Shown: in pieces, positions 7,531-16,037 of the stretch
How positions within the stretch are numbered: position 1 is the stretch's first letter
Layout of the letters: the number at the start of each line of letters is the position of its first letter
Virus record (IMG/VR): IMGVR_UViG_3300042371_000495
Span: 1 to 64,000 of that record
From: a virus
Strand: one strand, 5' to 3'
DNA length: 64,000 bases
Made by a program: the position numbers and the translations under genes
The notes under the pieces: model-generated
What the model was told of the DNA's origin: nothing
Database searches by the model: none
Seen by the model: only the letters and a program-made list of their open reading frames with translations

Positions 7531-7752
7531 TTATGCATTTACGAAGGAATAGAGTTCCTCGGCCCTCTCTAGGATCACCTTCGTCTTCGGGAACATCCCA
7601 TCGACCTCAGTCTCAGTGATCATCTTTTTTCTAGGGTCTTTATCTGCTTCGCATCGAAGCAAATCTAGCTTTTGATGGAATTTTGCCAGTTCATCGTCAT
7701 GCGCCATTTGTAGGACGTCAAGACGGATTTCATACGCGTTTTTATTACTCAT
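7531..7752 (-). CDS. Small helical phage protein
   Basis: 73 residues starting MSNKNAYEIRLDVLQMAHDD, an N-terminus seen in small proteins of several T4-like phages. Helical throughout, no catalytic motif. A terminator follows. The leader before the ATG is CACACACTACA, one of the AC-rich leaders of this genome. Confidence 0.6.
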   Translation of the reverse strand: MSNKNAYEIRLDVLQMAHDDELAKFHQKLDLLRCEADKDPRKKMITETEVDGMFPKTKVILERAEELYSFVNA

Positions 7753-7802
7753 TGTAGTGTGTGTGGTTAATGTAAAGGATCATCCTTCACATATCCTATA
7801 TA

Positions 7803-8744
7803 TCACGCGTTTCGACAAGCAAACTCGATGGCTCGATCGGCTTCTACTTCAAGCGGACGATTCTTATACCATCCACCGGTTTCATTATCGATCTCTCGAC
7901 ACAACAGAGCCACTTCATTCGATGTGATAGGGTAACCCTTACGCATGGCAGTCGAGGCGATACTCATCATCATGACATACATTTTTGCATACCAGCCAGT
8001 TTCTTGAATTGCTTGATATTCGGCAACGATCTTACGATTTACGAACGGACAATCACGATACGACACCCATCGGAAATTAGTATTCGTCAACTTGGTCTTC
8101 CGATATTCATCGATCTTTTTTTGAATTTCTTCGGGAAACTTATTTGACATGCCCATTTTATTGACCGCCGAGACAAAAACATGACGAGACATGAGTTCGT
8201 CTGGATCGATCATCGGCGCTTCCTTATGCGAGAAGATGAATTGATATGAGTTTGGATACTGAGCAGGCACATAATACATACGCGACAAATCCTTAGTCTG
8301 TGGATCACCGAGGGAATTAAATTCTTTATTGAGCGCATACCAGAAATGACGAACTTTATCGGCTACGATGGGTTTCGTCAATGGAAGAATGATTCGAAAC
8401 TTTGGATGTTCCTTCGTAGAGGAAGAACTCGAGTAGCAGACGAATCGATTTTTCTTAAAGACCTCAACTGCATCCTCGAATGAGCCTTCATAGTCATCAA
8501 CATCGAGCGCGGCCCATCCTCCCCAGCCGATCACATTGATATTCCTACGAAGGTCATCCTTCTTAAACATCGCCGGAGAAATTAACGGGGAACCCTGAGT
8601 CATCTCACCTTTTTTCGGCTTATATCCTGGTTGATTACTCAGCGAATATAGCAATTGCTCGAATTTTTCCCAGTCGTCGAAACGCATCGAGCGATGGGTC
8701 TTGTTATCGAAGATCGACTTAAATATGGTGAGACCGTATTCCAT
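7803..8744 (-). CDS. Putative primase-polymerase-like replication protein
   Basis: 313 residues from ATG at 8744 (a TTG at 8750 is also in frame). The segment WAALDVDDYEG near residue 75, followed by YSSSSSTKEHPKFRIILPL near 105, resembles archaeo-eukaryotic primase (AEP) or VirE-N-type replication proteins, in which the acidic DxD and a later basic/His residue line the active site. Placement directly beside MazG and the gp43 polymerase supports a replication role. Family assignment is by motif only. Confidence 0.5.
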   Translation of the reverse strand: MEYGLTIFKSIFDNKTHRSMRFDDWEKFEQLLYSLSNQPGYKPKKGEMTQGSPLISPAMFKKDDLRRNINVIGWGGWAALDVDDYEGSFEDAVEVFKKNRFVCYSSSSSTKEHPKFRIILPLTKPIVADKVRHFWYALNKEFNSLGDPQTKDLSRMYYVPAQYPNSYQFIFSHKEAPMIDPDELMSRHVFVSAVNKMGMSNKFPEEIQKKIDEYRKTKLTNTNFRWVSYRDCPFVNRKIVAEYQAIQETGWYAKMYVMMMSIASTAMRKGYPITSNEVALLCREIDNETGGWYKNRPLEVEADRAIEFACRNA

Positions 8745-8746
8745 GA

Positions 8747-9229
8747 TCAAGCGCCGAATGCCTTTGTAGCAAGGCCATGATTGCCTTCATGAGAAGGTGA
8801 GGTCCATCCTTCGGGTTTGATGAGATCCGGAAGTCCGAGAGGGTTAGGGCGAGACGCCTTAATACCGACTTGCTTATTCATGTTGGCTTCCATCACGGAA
8901 TACCATGCCTTACTAAAATCCACATTGAGTAGGTCTAAGGTACCTACCGCCACCACGACTAGGTCGATCAGACTATCGATCACTTCCTCGGCATTCTTCT
9001 CGAAGATGGCTTTTTGACCTTCGTCGACTTCTTCTTGAAGGAAGTTGAAGCGAAATTTGATGAACTCGATGAGTTGATCAGGAGTCAATTTATCGATGGC
9101 CTCATGGACACCGTACTTACTATGCATCATATTCATATCATCTGCCACGACTGTCACCGCGGCAAATTTATTTGCCAACAGATATTGAATACATTCCCAT
9201 TGCGATTGCGCTGTTTCTTGTTTTGTCAT
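8747..9229 (-). CDS. MazG-like nucleotide pyrophosphohydrolase
   Basis: 160 residues. FLQEEVDEG near residue 90 and EEVIDSLIDLVVVAVG near residue 105 give the ExxE...ExxD metal-binding helices of the all-alpha NTP pyrophosphohydrolase superfamily. The C-terminal MEANMNK is common in phage members. It may hydrolyse (d)NTPs or alter nucleotide signalling in the host. It overlaps the primase-like gene and follows gp43. The leader ACACACACAT replaces a Shine-Dalgarno sequence. Confidence 0.8.
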   Translation of the reverse strand: MTKQETAQSQWECIQYLLANKFAAVTVVADDMNMMHSKYGVHEAIDKLTPDQLIEFIKFRFNFLQEEVDEGQKAIFEKNAEEVIDSLIDLVVVAVGTLDLLNVDFSKAWYSVMEANMNKQVGIKASRPNPLGLPDLIKPEGWTSPSHEGNHGLATKAFGA

Positions 9230-9250
9230 ATGTGTGTGTAAAGTTATATA

Positions 9251-11782
9251 TCAACCGAAGAAATCCTCGAGACTAGCGCGAGGTTCAGGACTCCATCCGA
9301 TCGCGTCGAGGATGAGGACCAATGGATCAATGAACGCCTTCTCGAACTGCTTATCATAGTCGATATACTTATGAAGCCCGAGTTCCTTTGGAAGTTTATC
9401 CGGAAAAGAAATAACGTTCTCACCCAAAGAATTTGGCATCTTTAGGTAAGAGTAGCGAATGCGCTCGCCGTTTTGAATCTGAGGATACTTCTTATCGATA
9501 CCGGCATCCTTGAGTGCCCGATTGTAGAGCAATGCGCCGCGACAGTGGAGAGGAGTACCTTTCGTATAGATCGTACTCTTGTTTGCCCACTTACGAATAC
9601 TCGACAAACCACGAGGGAAAGAGATTTCCTCGGGTTCGACAGAACTAAATTGAATCCTAAATTCATTCAATGCTCGCTGAGTAGCAGACTCGTCACCTGT
9701 CATGATCACCTTGAACATCTGCTTGAAAGCATCGCGACAAATCGCGGGGGTCGAACTCTTGATTGCCTCGATGCCAACCATCTTGATCTTCGGCTCGGCG
9801 TATCGGACACCTTCATTGTCATGCACGTTCATGATGTATCGCTTCTTGGCAGTCCAGATGGCACGATCGGCGATGGCTTCTCGTTTCATCACCATGGTAT
9901 TCTTGAAGGCATTCGTCAACTTAGCGAGATTATCGAATGCCTCGACTAGGATAGGTTCGATACCTTTCGAACCGAATTCATCCAAGAAATCAATAGGATT
10001 CACTGGTTTGAAATGATCGACGATGTCTTTAACGGAGACATAAAGCGAATCAGTATCCATTGCGATGATTCGATCTTTGTGTTTTTTATCCTTGAGCATG
10101 GTACCGAGCCAAGCATTAAGAGTTTCTTCTCCCCAACGATTGACCAATTGACCCGAGAGCGTGATACCCTCGGCGATGGCAAGGTTGAAGTAACGAAAGT
10201 ATCGATTACCCATGGCGCCGTAAAGACTATTCAGAAGGATCTTGACTGTCATCTGCTCGGTCTCGAGTCTGGCAATATCTGACTCGGCCGTGAAGTAAGT
10301 CTTACGATCGTTTTTATCGATCGACTCGAGCTTTTGCTTGGCATCCAACATTGCGCGCTTGATCTTGACACGCTTATTATAAAGCTCCTCGACGATTTCA
10401 GGAATGATACCCATCTTGTCTCGACGAAAGCATGCGCCGTTAGCGGCCATTGCCAAGTTAGGTTCAGGAGATAGACACGCGCCTTTGTTGGCAAGCACAT
10501 AGTCCGGAGAAATACCAGGAACGTGCATATGTGACACCAATGTTTCAGGACTCATGTTATATTGAATGATGAGGTTCGGATAGAGTGAGTTAAGGTCGAA
10601 TGACAATACCCAATCATACATACCAGGGACTGGGTCCTTGACGTAGCCACCGGGATAATCTGCTTTGAAAGCGTTCTCAGGTTGAGGCACCGCGATATGC
10701 TTCTGAGCCAATCGCCGAAAGATGATCGAATCCCAGATAGCTGTAGTGCCAAGCGTTTCTTGATAGTTGACTCCACCGAGGTAAGCCATGTTGAAGACGA
10801 GGTTGATCAGGCCGAGTTTTGCCTCGAAGCGATCGACCAATTCTACGTCCTTGATGTTGTAATCGACATACGTCTGGAAATCGTTCTCGTAGAGTTTGAT
10901 CAACGAACCATGTTCGCCGTAATCGAGCTTACGTTCACCCAGGACGATCTGTGCGATGTGATCAAGTTTGTAAGATTCTTGTGCGCCATAAGTGTATCCG
11001 AACTTCTTAAAGAGCTCTAGGTAATCGAGCTGCTGAACGCCCGAGATATCGAAGAACATTGTCTCGCGACCTTTGATCACCACACTCTTTTGTTCCACCG
11101 AACCCCAGGGTGATAAGCGTTTTGCCATATCGGTACCTAACACTCGTGAGATACGATTCACGATGTAAGGGACATCGAAGCCACGAATATTCCAGCCGGT
11201 GATGACATCCGGAGTATTCGGAAGATCGCTCCACCAAGTGATGAAGTCGGTGAGCATCTCGACCTCGGAACTGAAGCGTCGATATTCCTTGCGAACTCCA
11301 CCGCGAGTGGTGTCGTATGCCTTCATTCCCCAGATTCGATAGATGTCGTCCTTACTCGACTTGAGAGCGATCGTCAAGATCGATTGTTCGGCTTTGTCAG
11401 GTTCAGGAAATCCAGAGGAATCATAGTGAGTCTCGATATCGATCGAGCAGATATCGATCAGACGCTTATCGAACTTGATATCACCAGGAAATTCTGCCTG
11501 AATGAAAGCCGGGATATGGCGATCATTACCATAGATCTTGAACGAGTCGACATCCTCGTAAGTCTTCATGAATTGGCGGCAATCAGACATGGAGTCAAAG
11601 CGCATCGACTCGACTGCAGTCCCATCCAGAGCTTTCCATTTCGTATTCTTTTCCTTAGATTCAAGATACATCACAGGACGGAACTTGAACTTGTCATAGA
11701 CCTTTCGGCCGTCGTCATCGTATCCTCGATAGAGGAGGTAATTCATTTTGCGATCGATACACGTATAGAAGCCTTTTAGCAT
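9251..11782 (-). CDS. 43: DNA polymerase, family B (gp43)
   Basis: 843 residues, uninterrupted. Exonuclease motifs are present: DIET near residue 114, a GWNIRGFDVPY segment (Exo II), and YNIKDVELV (Exo III). Polymerase motif A DLNSLYPN lies near 396, motif B NSLYGAMGN near 517, and motif C DTDS near 575. It is the replicative polymerase, working with the gp45 clamp and gp44/62 loader. The start at 11782 (MLKGFYTCID) is chosen by homology and by the promoter whose -10 lies 6 nt upstream. An ATG at 11818 would sit inside the terminator hairpin. Confidence 0.97.
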   Translation of the reverse strand: MLKGFYTCIDRKMNYLLYRGYDDDGRKVYDKFKFRPVMYLESKEKNTKWKALDGTAVESMRFDSMSDCRQFMKTYEDVDSFKIYGNDRHIPAFIQAEFPGDIKFDKRLIDICSIDIETHYDSSGFPEPDKAEQSILTIALKSSKDDIYRIWGMKAYDTTRGGVRKEYRRFSSEVEMLTDFITWWSDLPNTPDVITGWNIRGFDVPYIVNRISRVLGTDMAKRLSPWGSVEQKSVVIKGRETMFFDISGVQQLDYLELFKKFGYTYGAQESYKLDHIAQIVLGERKLDYGEHGSLIKLYENDFQTYVDYNIKDVELVDRFEAKLGLINLVFNMAYLGGVNYQETLGTTAIWDSIIFRRLAQKHIAVPQPENAFKADYPGGYVKDPVPGMYDWVLSFDLNSLYPNLIIQYNMSPETLVSHMHVPGISPDYVLANKGACLSPEPNLAMAANGACFRRDKMGIIPEIVEELYNKRVKIKRAMLDAKQKLESIDKNDRKTYFTAESDIARLETEQMTVKILLNSLYGAMGNRYFRYFNLAIAEGITLSGQLVNRWGEETLNAWLGTMLKDKKHKDRIIAMDTDSLYVSVKDIVDHFKPVNPIDFLDEFGSKGIEPILVEAFDNLAKLTNAFKNTMVMKREAIADRAIWTAKKRYIMNVHDNEGVRYAEPKIKMVGIEAIKSSTPAICRDAFKQMFKVIMTGDESATQRALNEFRIQFSSVEPEEISFPRGLSSIRKWANKSTIYTKGTPLHCRGALLYNRALKDAGIDKKYPQIQNGERIRYSYLKMPNSLGENVISFPDKLPKELGLHKYIDYDKQFEKAFIDPLVLILDAIGWSPEPRASLEDFFG

Positions 11783-11788
11783 GAGGAG

Positions 11789-11817
11789 ATTGTACCAAAA
11801 AGGGCGGCATTTGTACA
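11789..11817 (-). promoter_or_regulatory. gp43 promoter, leaderless geometry
   Basis: Minus strand: TGTACA (11812-11817), 17-nt spacer ending TGG, TACAAT (11789-11794), then CTCCTC and the gp43 ATG. The -35 and spacer lie inside the terminator hairpin of the Hsp20 unit. Confidence 0.7.
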
Positions 11818-11835
11818 TGACAAACTACCGCCCTT
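11800..11835 (-). terminator. Terminator of the Hsp20 unit
   Basis: Minus-strand inverted repeat AAGGGCGG / CCGCCCTT with a second inner pairing TTTGT / ACAAA, followed by a T run (11797-11801). It lies between the Hsp20 stop and gp43, and overlaps the gp43 promoter. Confidence 0.75.
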
Positions 11836-11852
11836 AAGATTATTTTTATCCT

Positions 11853-12284
11853 TTATTGTGCTTTGATCGTGATCTTTTTAGGCAATTTCTCCTCAGGGAT
11901 CACTTGCTCTAGGACGATCGTCAGGATGCCGTTTGCCAAGGTGGATTCAACTACCTCTACGTATTCTGCGAGTACGAACTGGCGCTTGAACTTACGAGAG
12001 CTGATTCCTTTATGGGAATAGTCCCTTTCGTCCTTACCTTCTTTTTGACCCGAAATGGTTAGGGTGTTTTCTACGACTTCGATATCAAGATCTTCCTCGC
12101 TAAATCCCGCAACCGCGATTTCCACCGCATGTTGGTTGTCTCCTGCCTTAAAAATGTTATAAGGCGGATAAGTGGTATTTTTGTTGTCTTGAAATATGGA
12201 TTCTAGTTCGCCGAAGGCTTTTTCGAATCCGATACCGATGTTTGGACGCCATGCTGTATGGCCTATTGTGTATGCTGTTGTCAT
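11853..12284 (-). CDS. hsp20: Hsp20 / alpha-crystallin small heat-shock protein
   Basis: 143 residues with an alpha-crystallin domain (about residues 40-135), including AVEIAVAGFSEEDLDIEV and the ANGILTIVL strand. Such genes are a hallmark of cyanophage-type T4-like viruses, next to gp43, and the products may hold unfolded virion proteins during assembly. Unlike most late genes here it has a clear Shine-Dalgarno sequence (AAAGGAG) and a leader of about 90 nt after a TATAAATA promoter. A hairpin terminator follows. Confidence 0.95.
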   Translation of the reverse strand: MTTAYTIGHTAWRPNIGIGFEKAFGELESIFQDNKNTTYPPYNIFKAGDNQHAVEIAVAGFSEEDLDIEVVENTLTISGQKEGKDERDYSHKGISSRKFKRQFVLAEYVEVVESTLANGILTIVLEQVIPEEKLPKKITIKAQ

Positions 12285-12287
12285 TTT

Positions 12288-12300
12288 TTTACTCCTTTTT
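12288..12300 (-). promoter_or_regulatory. Shine-Dalgarno site of Hsp20
   Basis: AAAAAGGAGT on the minus strand, 7-8 nt before the Hsp20 ATG. It is one of the few strong Shine-Dalgarno sequences seen at unit-leading genes in this window. Confidence 0.7.
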
Positions 12301-12377
12301 AAGCGAGTTTATGTTTCGATTTCAACGAGACCCAATGAAGGCATCTCATTGTCTGTGACCCGAATTGATCACGAGAT

Positions 12378-12385
12378 TATTTATA
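12378..12385 (-). promoter_or_regulatory. T4-type late promoter upstream of Hsp20
   Basis: Exact TATAAATA on the minus strand, 93 nt before the Hsp20 ATG. The leader contains a small hairpin (CAATGA/TCATTG, about 12331-12349). Confidence 0.7.
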
Positions 12386-12389
12386 TGAC

Positions 12390-13301
12390 TTACGTTGATT
12401 TCGTAGCAGTATATTCAGAGAAAGTCAATAGGTTTCTGGATGATATGATCTCGAAATAGGTCTTTGCATCCGGGTGATTGATCTTGTTATATTCGAATTC
12501 GATCTTGCTCTCGATCGGACGATAATGAAGTGTCCGAGTCTTAGGAACGATGAGCAGCTGCCCAGTAGTGGCCATCTCTGCTTTCTCTGTATCACCCTTA
12601 CGAACTGGATTCATGAAAGTATCTTTATTTGGTTGATCGGCCAAAGCTTTTAACAAATCACCAGGTTCCTTGACACCGTCTAGGTTACTAAGAACAATCT
12701 TCAATCTTTCTACCGAACTTTCACGTGCTTTCTTTTGTTCGGCGTTCATTCCTCCTTTTTGATAACCAAGCTCAGGAAGATCAATTCCATGGTTTGTACG
12801 AGCGCACTGCTTGTCCTTTTTATCGATCTCCTTTAAGTTAAAGAAATATTCACGGGGATTTTCCTTCGTAGAGTTTGACTTCTTAACAGTAAATCCGCCT
12901 TCGATTAGGAAGCATACGTTCTCGTCGAATACAAATGTCGCTCCGGCTAACTCGCTATCAGTAAGGTGTTTGATCACCTTCTTGATATCTTTGAACTTTA
13001 ATGCCTCGCGAATCGAGCGACCGTCTGGAGAGAAGTAACCTTCTCGGTCTCGAGCAGTGCCCTTGACCATCTTCGCTCCTTCTTTCTCATCGGATTTGAC
13101 GCTAAAGGCAGCCGAAAGGATACCGATGCCATGCTCATTTATTCCTTCGGTCCAGCGACTGAGTTTATCATCGATGTATAAACGTTGAGTATCGTAGCGA
13201 TTTGATTGTGTAATCCCAATTGTAGTGGGATAATTACGATCTCGGTTTTTCGCTCCGACCCATCCATACTCTTTTAGATACACTACAGCTACTGTACACA
13301 T
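12390..13301 (-). CDS. Ntn-hydrolase family protein
   Basis: 303 residues. It begins MCTVAVVY, placing a Cys at position 2 as the expected N-terminal nucleophile after Met removal. It continues with KNRDRNY, similar to the NRD motif of TANGO2-like and penicillin-acylase/C45-type Ntn hydrolases. The ISS-type C-terminal region is conserved in length. It could cleave an amide, for example a host signal or cell-wall compound, but the substrate is unknown. It lies between regA and Hsp20, with a TATAAATA box only 7 nt before the ATG, so it is probably a late gene with leaderless mRNA. Confidence 0.7.
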   Translation of the reverse strand: MCTVAVVYLKEYGWVGAKNRDRNYPTTIGITQSNRYDTQRLYIDDKLSRWTEGINEHGIGILSAAFSVKSDEKEGAKMVKGTARDREGYFSPDGRSIREALKFKDIKKVIKHLTDSELAGATFVFDENVCFLIEGGFTVKKSNSTKENPREYFFNLKEIDKKDKQCARTNHGIDLPELGYQKGGMNAEQKKARESSVERLKIVLSNLDGVKEPGDLLKALADQPNKDTFMNPVRKGDTEKAEMATTGQLLIVPKTRTLHYRPIESKIEFEYNKINHPDAKTYFEIISSRNLLTFSEYTATKST

Positions 13302-13308
13302 ATATGGC

Positions 13309-13316
13309 TATTTATA
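13309..13316 (-). promoter_or_regulatory. Late promoter abutting the Ntn-hydrolase start
   Basis: Exact TATAAATA on the minus strand, 7 nt before the ATG at 13301. The usual start point downstream of this box would fall at or just before the A of the ATG. Confidence 0.7.
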
Positions 13317-13328
13317 TCAGAGAGCTTC

Positions 13329-13757
13329 TTATCGATTGCCCTTAACCTTTCCGATCTGATACTTAGGGAGTAACGTCCAATCTTTCTTGTCTTTATGAGA
13401 GATGATCTTGATAGCCTTCAGCGAGCAGGTGGGTTCGGCCTTGGAAAAGTCAACGATACTCAGCAATCCCCAATCCGAAAGCAAGATAGTGATCGTATTT
13501 CTACGGGCTAAGTCATCTTTAGTGAAAGTAGATGGTTTACTGTCCAGTAAAAACAGCTCTTTGAAGTGAACGATGAAGTACCGACCTGCCTTATGCAAGA
13601 TATGACAACTTTGATATAGCGTGTTGATTTCCTTTTTTGAGGAGACACCGATGCGTGACAAAGTTTCCTTAACTTTCAGGAAGTCGTCGGGTTCGTTAAG
13701 GGTGATCTCGAGCATCGAAGCCGGAGTCCAATCAATAATATCATTTTCTGTGTTCAT
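13329..13757 (-). CDS. regA: RegA translational repressor
   Basis: 142 residues from ATG at 13757. The segments LYQSCHIL, YFIVHFKELF, LSDWGLLSIV and LLPKYQIGK align closely with T4 RegA (122 residues), with about 18 extra residues at the N-terminus. RegA binds ribosome-binding regions of early mRNAs and shuts down their translation. Here it lies downstream of gp62, as in T4-like genomes. In a genome with few Shine-Dalgarno sites its target recognition may differ. Confidence 0.93.
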   Translation of the reverse strand: MNTENDIIDWTPASMLEITLNEPDDFLKVKETLSRIGVSSKKEINTLYQSCHILHKAGRYFIVHFKELFLLDSKPSTFTKDDLARRNTITILLSDWGLLSIVDFSKAEPTCSLKAIKIISHKDKKDWTLLPKYQIGKVKGNR

Positions 13758-13770
13758 ACTATATGCTTTC

Positions 13771-14214
13771 TTATTTATTAACTCCACCCTTATTACGAAT
13801 TGCCTTGATCGCCTCAATGCTTTCCTTACCGAGTAATGGCAATACTTCTCTGGCTCGAGTCGAGGAATAATCGTAATGTTCCATGATCAGTTTGACATCG
13901 GCGCTATCGTCTTCTTTCTTTGCCCATTTGCTAAAGCGTTTACGCGGACGAACCAATCCCCTATAGAAGTCATACTGCATCTTTGTAGGCAATGAATGAT
14001 GGCGATTCATCTCGTTCGCCAAGAGGATCGTGTCATTGAAATAAGACAATCCGCGATTGATCATGAACGCGACATATTGCTTATCGATCGAGGTAGAGTT
14101 CAATGCTCCGCTTGAGTCATCGGCGCTACACGCTTCCATGAGGTTGACTGCCTTCGAGCCTTCATTGATATTCGTCAAGAAATCAAAGAAAGATAATGGT
14201 TTGATATCGCTCAT
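13771..14214 (-). CDS. 62: Clamp loader small subunit (gp62)
   Basis: 147 residues, helical, starting with SDIKPLSFFDFLTNINEG. Position directly after gp44 and before regA is the standard T4-like arrangement, and the length is close to other gp62 proteins. It forms the 4:1 clamp loader with gp44 that opens the gp45 ring. Assignment rests on context plus general similarity. Confidence 0.88.
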   Translation of the reverse strand: MSDIKPLSFFDFLTNINEGSKAVNLMEACSADDSSGALNSTSIDKQYVAFMINRGLSYFNDTILLANEMNRHHSLPTKMQYDFYRGLVRPRKRFSKWAKKEDDSADVKLIMEHYDYSSTRAREVLPLLGKESIEAIKAIRNKGGVNK

Positions 14215-14218
14215 AATA

Positions 14219-15166
14219 TTATTTCCATTCGACGTTACCCATGAGCTCGGTCAGACAAGCCACAAGATTGAGTTCTTTGTCGGCGACGAAGGCAGACTTA
14301 TAAGAATAATCTGCCAAGATCAACACCGCGCCCGGAATAGAACCAGGATTCGCGATGTCATAGAGCGAGTCATATATCTTACGAAACATCACCGTTCCAT
14401 CCAGCGCGGTGTTATTTGCGACCCAGGAACGCATGCTCTTGAAGTCTTTCGCCTTGAGGTAAGATACGACCTGAGCGATATTCTGATCGCTCATACCGAG
14501 CAATGCTACGGGATTGATTTGACCGCCAGAGCTGTGACGCTGACACTCATTCACAACGCGTCTCCAGTCAGGAGCATACTGAATAATGAGGTCAGCGATC
14601 ACGCTTTCTTTATACTCTACACCTTCGTTCTTTAGGATAAACTGAAGACGCTTCATAAAATCACCGGCAAGTGAAGCGAGTTGCTTCTTAGTAGTGTTGA
14701 ACTCGATTACGGCACATCGAGAATGAAGCGGCTCGATGATGCGATTCTTGAAGTTGCAAGTCAAGATGAACCGACAATTGTTACTGAATTCCTCGATAAA
14801 GCCACGAAGCGCAGGTTGAGTCGACTGGGCATTTAGATAGTCGGCCTCGTCGAGGATGACTACGCGATACCCGCCGGTCAATGATACACTCGAGGCGAAC
14901 TGCTTGATCTTATTACGAAGCACGTCGATACCCGATTCCTCGGATCCGTTGATCAACATGTAATCAAGATCGAGCATATTGCACAATGCCCGAGCGACGG
15001 TGGTCTTGCCGAGACCGGCCGAACCAGTCAAGAGCATATTATGCATTTGACCGGTCTTAACGATCTCATTGAAGACTTTCTTCAATTCGGACGGAAGGAC
15101 GCAATCATCGATGGTTTGTGGGCGATACTTTTCGCACCATAAGAATTCAGTGTTATTGTTCATCAT
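14219..15166 (-). CDS. 44: Clamp loader AAA+ ATPase (gp44)
   Basis: 315 residues. Walker A GSAGLGKTT lies near residue 48, Walker B VVILDEADY near residue 105, and the arginine-finger SRC motif (LHSRCAVIEF) near residue 155, followed by the lid and collar helices. It loads the gp45 sliding clamp onto DNA. A TTTACA-N17-TAAGAT promoter lies 24 nt upstream, inside the end of the DsbA-like gene, with an AC-rich leader (AACACACTC). Confidence 0.97.
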   Translation of the reverse strand: MMNNNTEFLWCEKYRPQTIDDCVLPSELKKVFNEIVKTGQMHNMLLTGSAGLGKTTVARALCNMLDLDYMLINGSEESGIDVLRNKIKQFASSVSLTGGYRVVILDEADYLNAQSTQPALRGFIEEFSNNCRFILTCNFKNRIIEPLHSRCAVIEFNTTKKQLASLAGDFMKRLQFILKNEGVEYKESVIADLIIQYAPDWRRVVNECQRHSSGGQINPVALLGMSDQNIAQVVSYLKAKDFKSMRSWVANNTALDGTVMFRKIYDSLYDIANPGSIPGAVLILADYSYKSAFVADKELNLVACLTELMGNVEWK

Positions 15167-15190
15167 ATAGAGTGTGTTGGCTAGAGAGGT

Positions 15191-15219
15191 ATCTTACTTC
15201 GTTGTGAGCTGATTGTAAA
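15191..15219 (-). promoter_or_regulatory. Promoter upstream of gp44
   Basis: Minus strand: TTTACA (15214-15219), 17-nt spacer, TAAGAT (15191-15196). The leader up to the ATG at 15166 contains CCAACACACTCTATAT and no Shine-Dalgarno sequence. Confidence 0.6.
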
Positions 15220-15475
15220 TGTTTTTTACATCGGCGACTTCAGTTTCATATTCGGACATTGCTTGCTTATGATACAGCTTCGAGACCTTTCGAAGCATCG
15301 GCTTAGGAATCTCAAAAGCCTTTGCGGCTGCATCGAGGATTTCATTCACCTGATCTCGGGCAACGTCGATCTTCGACATTTGCTCAGAGATTTCCTTCAT
15401 TACGCCGAGCATCGCAGCGCGGGCTTTATCATCTTTCAATTCCGTTGTCGTCGTTGTATTCTGCTCCGTATTCAT
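15194..15475 (-). CDS. DsbA-like double-stranded-DNA-binding protein
   Basis: 93 residues. The C-terminal half (PMLRKVSKLYHKQ, then YETEVADVKNIYNQL) resembles T4 DsbA, a small helical dsDNA-binding protein linked to late transcription. The N-terminal 25 residues are low complexity (Thr-rich). Next to clamp genes this fits a DNA-binding role in replication or late transcription. The match is from memory of the T4 sequence and needs an alignment. Confidence 0.6.
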   Translation of the reverse strand: MNTEQNTTTTTELKDDKARAAMLGVMKEISEQMSKIDVARDQVNEILDAAAKAFEIPKPMLRKVSKLYHKQAMSEYETEVADVKNIYNQLTTK

Positions 15476-15752
15476 TTATATAGTGTGTAGGTGTTGTATT
15501 GAGAGTTGGTGTGATTTTTGTAGTGCATCCGCTAAGAACGATGCATCCAAAAAATATGGCTAAGGACCAAAATAGAAGCGAATATAAGAATGTCATAATA
15601 GGACTTTTGGCGCGCCAAGCAATTGCTTTGACATCACCATATTCCTTCGGAGGATTCATATATTTCACCCAAAGGATAATTCTTCCAGGGAGAGTGAATG
15701 CCTCATATAAAAATGAGCGTCTCTCGGTTCCGTCTAGTCGATCCTTAGCCAC
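15429..15752 (-). CDS. Membrane protein with lipobox-like segment
   Basis: 107 residues from GTG at 15752. A hydrophobic helix (about residues 55-75) ends in LSGC, a lipoprotein-type cleavage site. An internal ATG at 15596 would give a product starting MTFLYSLLFWS with a textbook lipoprotein signal. A basic amphipathic N-terminal part containing LPGRIILWVKYMNPP precedes it. It overlaps the DsbA-like gene by 47 nt. Either a membrane protein or an inner-coded lipoprotein. Role unknown. Confidence 0.55.
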   Translation of the reverse strand: MAKDRLDGTERRSFLYEAFTLPGRIILWVKYMNPPKEYGDVKAIAWRAKSPIMTFLYSLLFWSLAIFFGCIVLSGCTTKITPTLNTTPTHYINEYGAEYNDDNGIER

Positions 15753-15764
15753 ATTCGTATAGGA

Positions 15765-16034
15765 TTATGGATTTACTGGAGTCTCAAGTGGAAGTTCCAA
15801 TTGACCACCATCTTCATCTACCTCGGTCGATTCGGCCGGTGGAGTATGTGCCTTAATGAAGGCATTGAGTCGATCAGTCAAAGCGCCAATCACGGTGAAT
15901 TCATTCGATTCGAATGCTCCGCGTTTGGCAGCGACACCGATGATATTCTGAATAAGAATAAAGTCACCGATGGTAATATCGTTTTGTTCTGGTTGTGTTT
16001 GTTCGTTCATAGGGAATGGTGTGATGTTACTCAT
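15765..16034 (-). CDS. Hypothetical protein beside the clamp gene
   Basis: 89 residues. The centre (RGAFESNEFTVIGALTDRLNAFI) is a motif common in small proteins next to replication genes of T4-like phages. The tail is acidic and ends in Pro-rich QLELPLETPVNP. The LxLP-type C-terminus might be a clamp-interacting tail, as in T4 clamp partners, but this is inference. It follows gp45 by 3 nt. Confidence 0.6.
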   Translation of the reverse strand: MSNITPFPMNEQTQPEQNDITIGDFILIQNIIGVAAKRGAFESNEFTVIGALTDRLNAFIKAHTPPAESTEVDEDGGQLELPLETPVNP

Positions 16035-16037
16035 AGA

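Noticed and set aside
7774-7786. Small palindrome AAGGATGATCCTT upstream of 7531-7752
   Set aside because: Stem of only 5 bp with a 3-nt loop and no T run. Too weak to call terminator or operator.
11783-11818. Longer gp43 start at ATG 11818
   Set aside because: It lies inside the terminator hairpin and -35 box, and homology starts at MLKGFYTCID (11782).
12285-12389. RNA thermometer in the Hsp20 leader
   Set aside because: A small hairpin is present, but it does not cover the AAAGGAG site, so there is no sequence support for thermal control.
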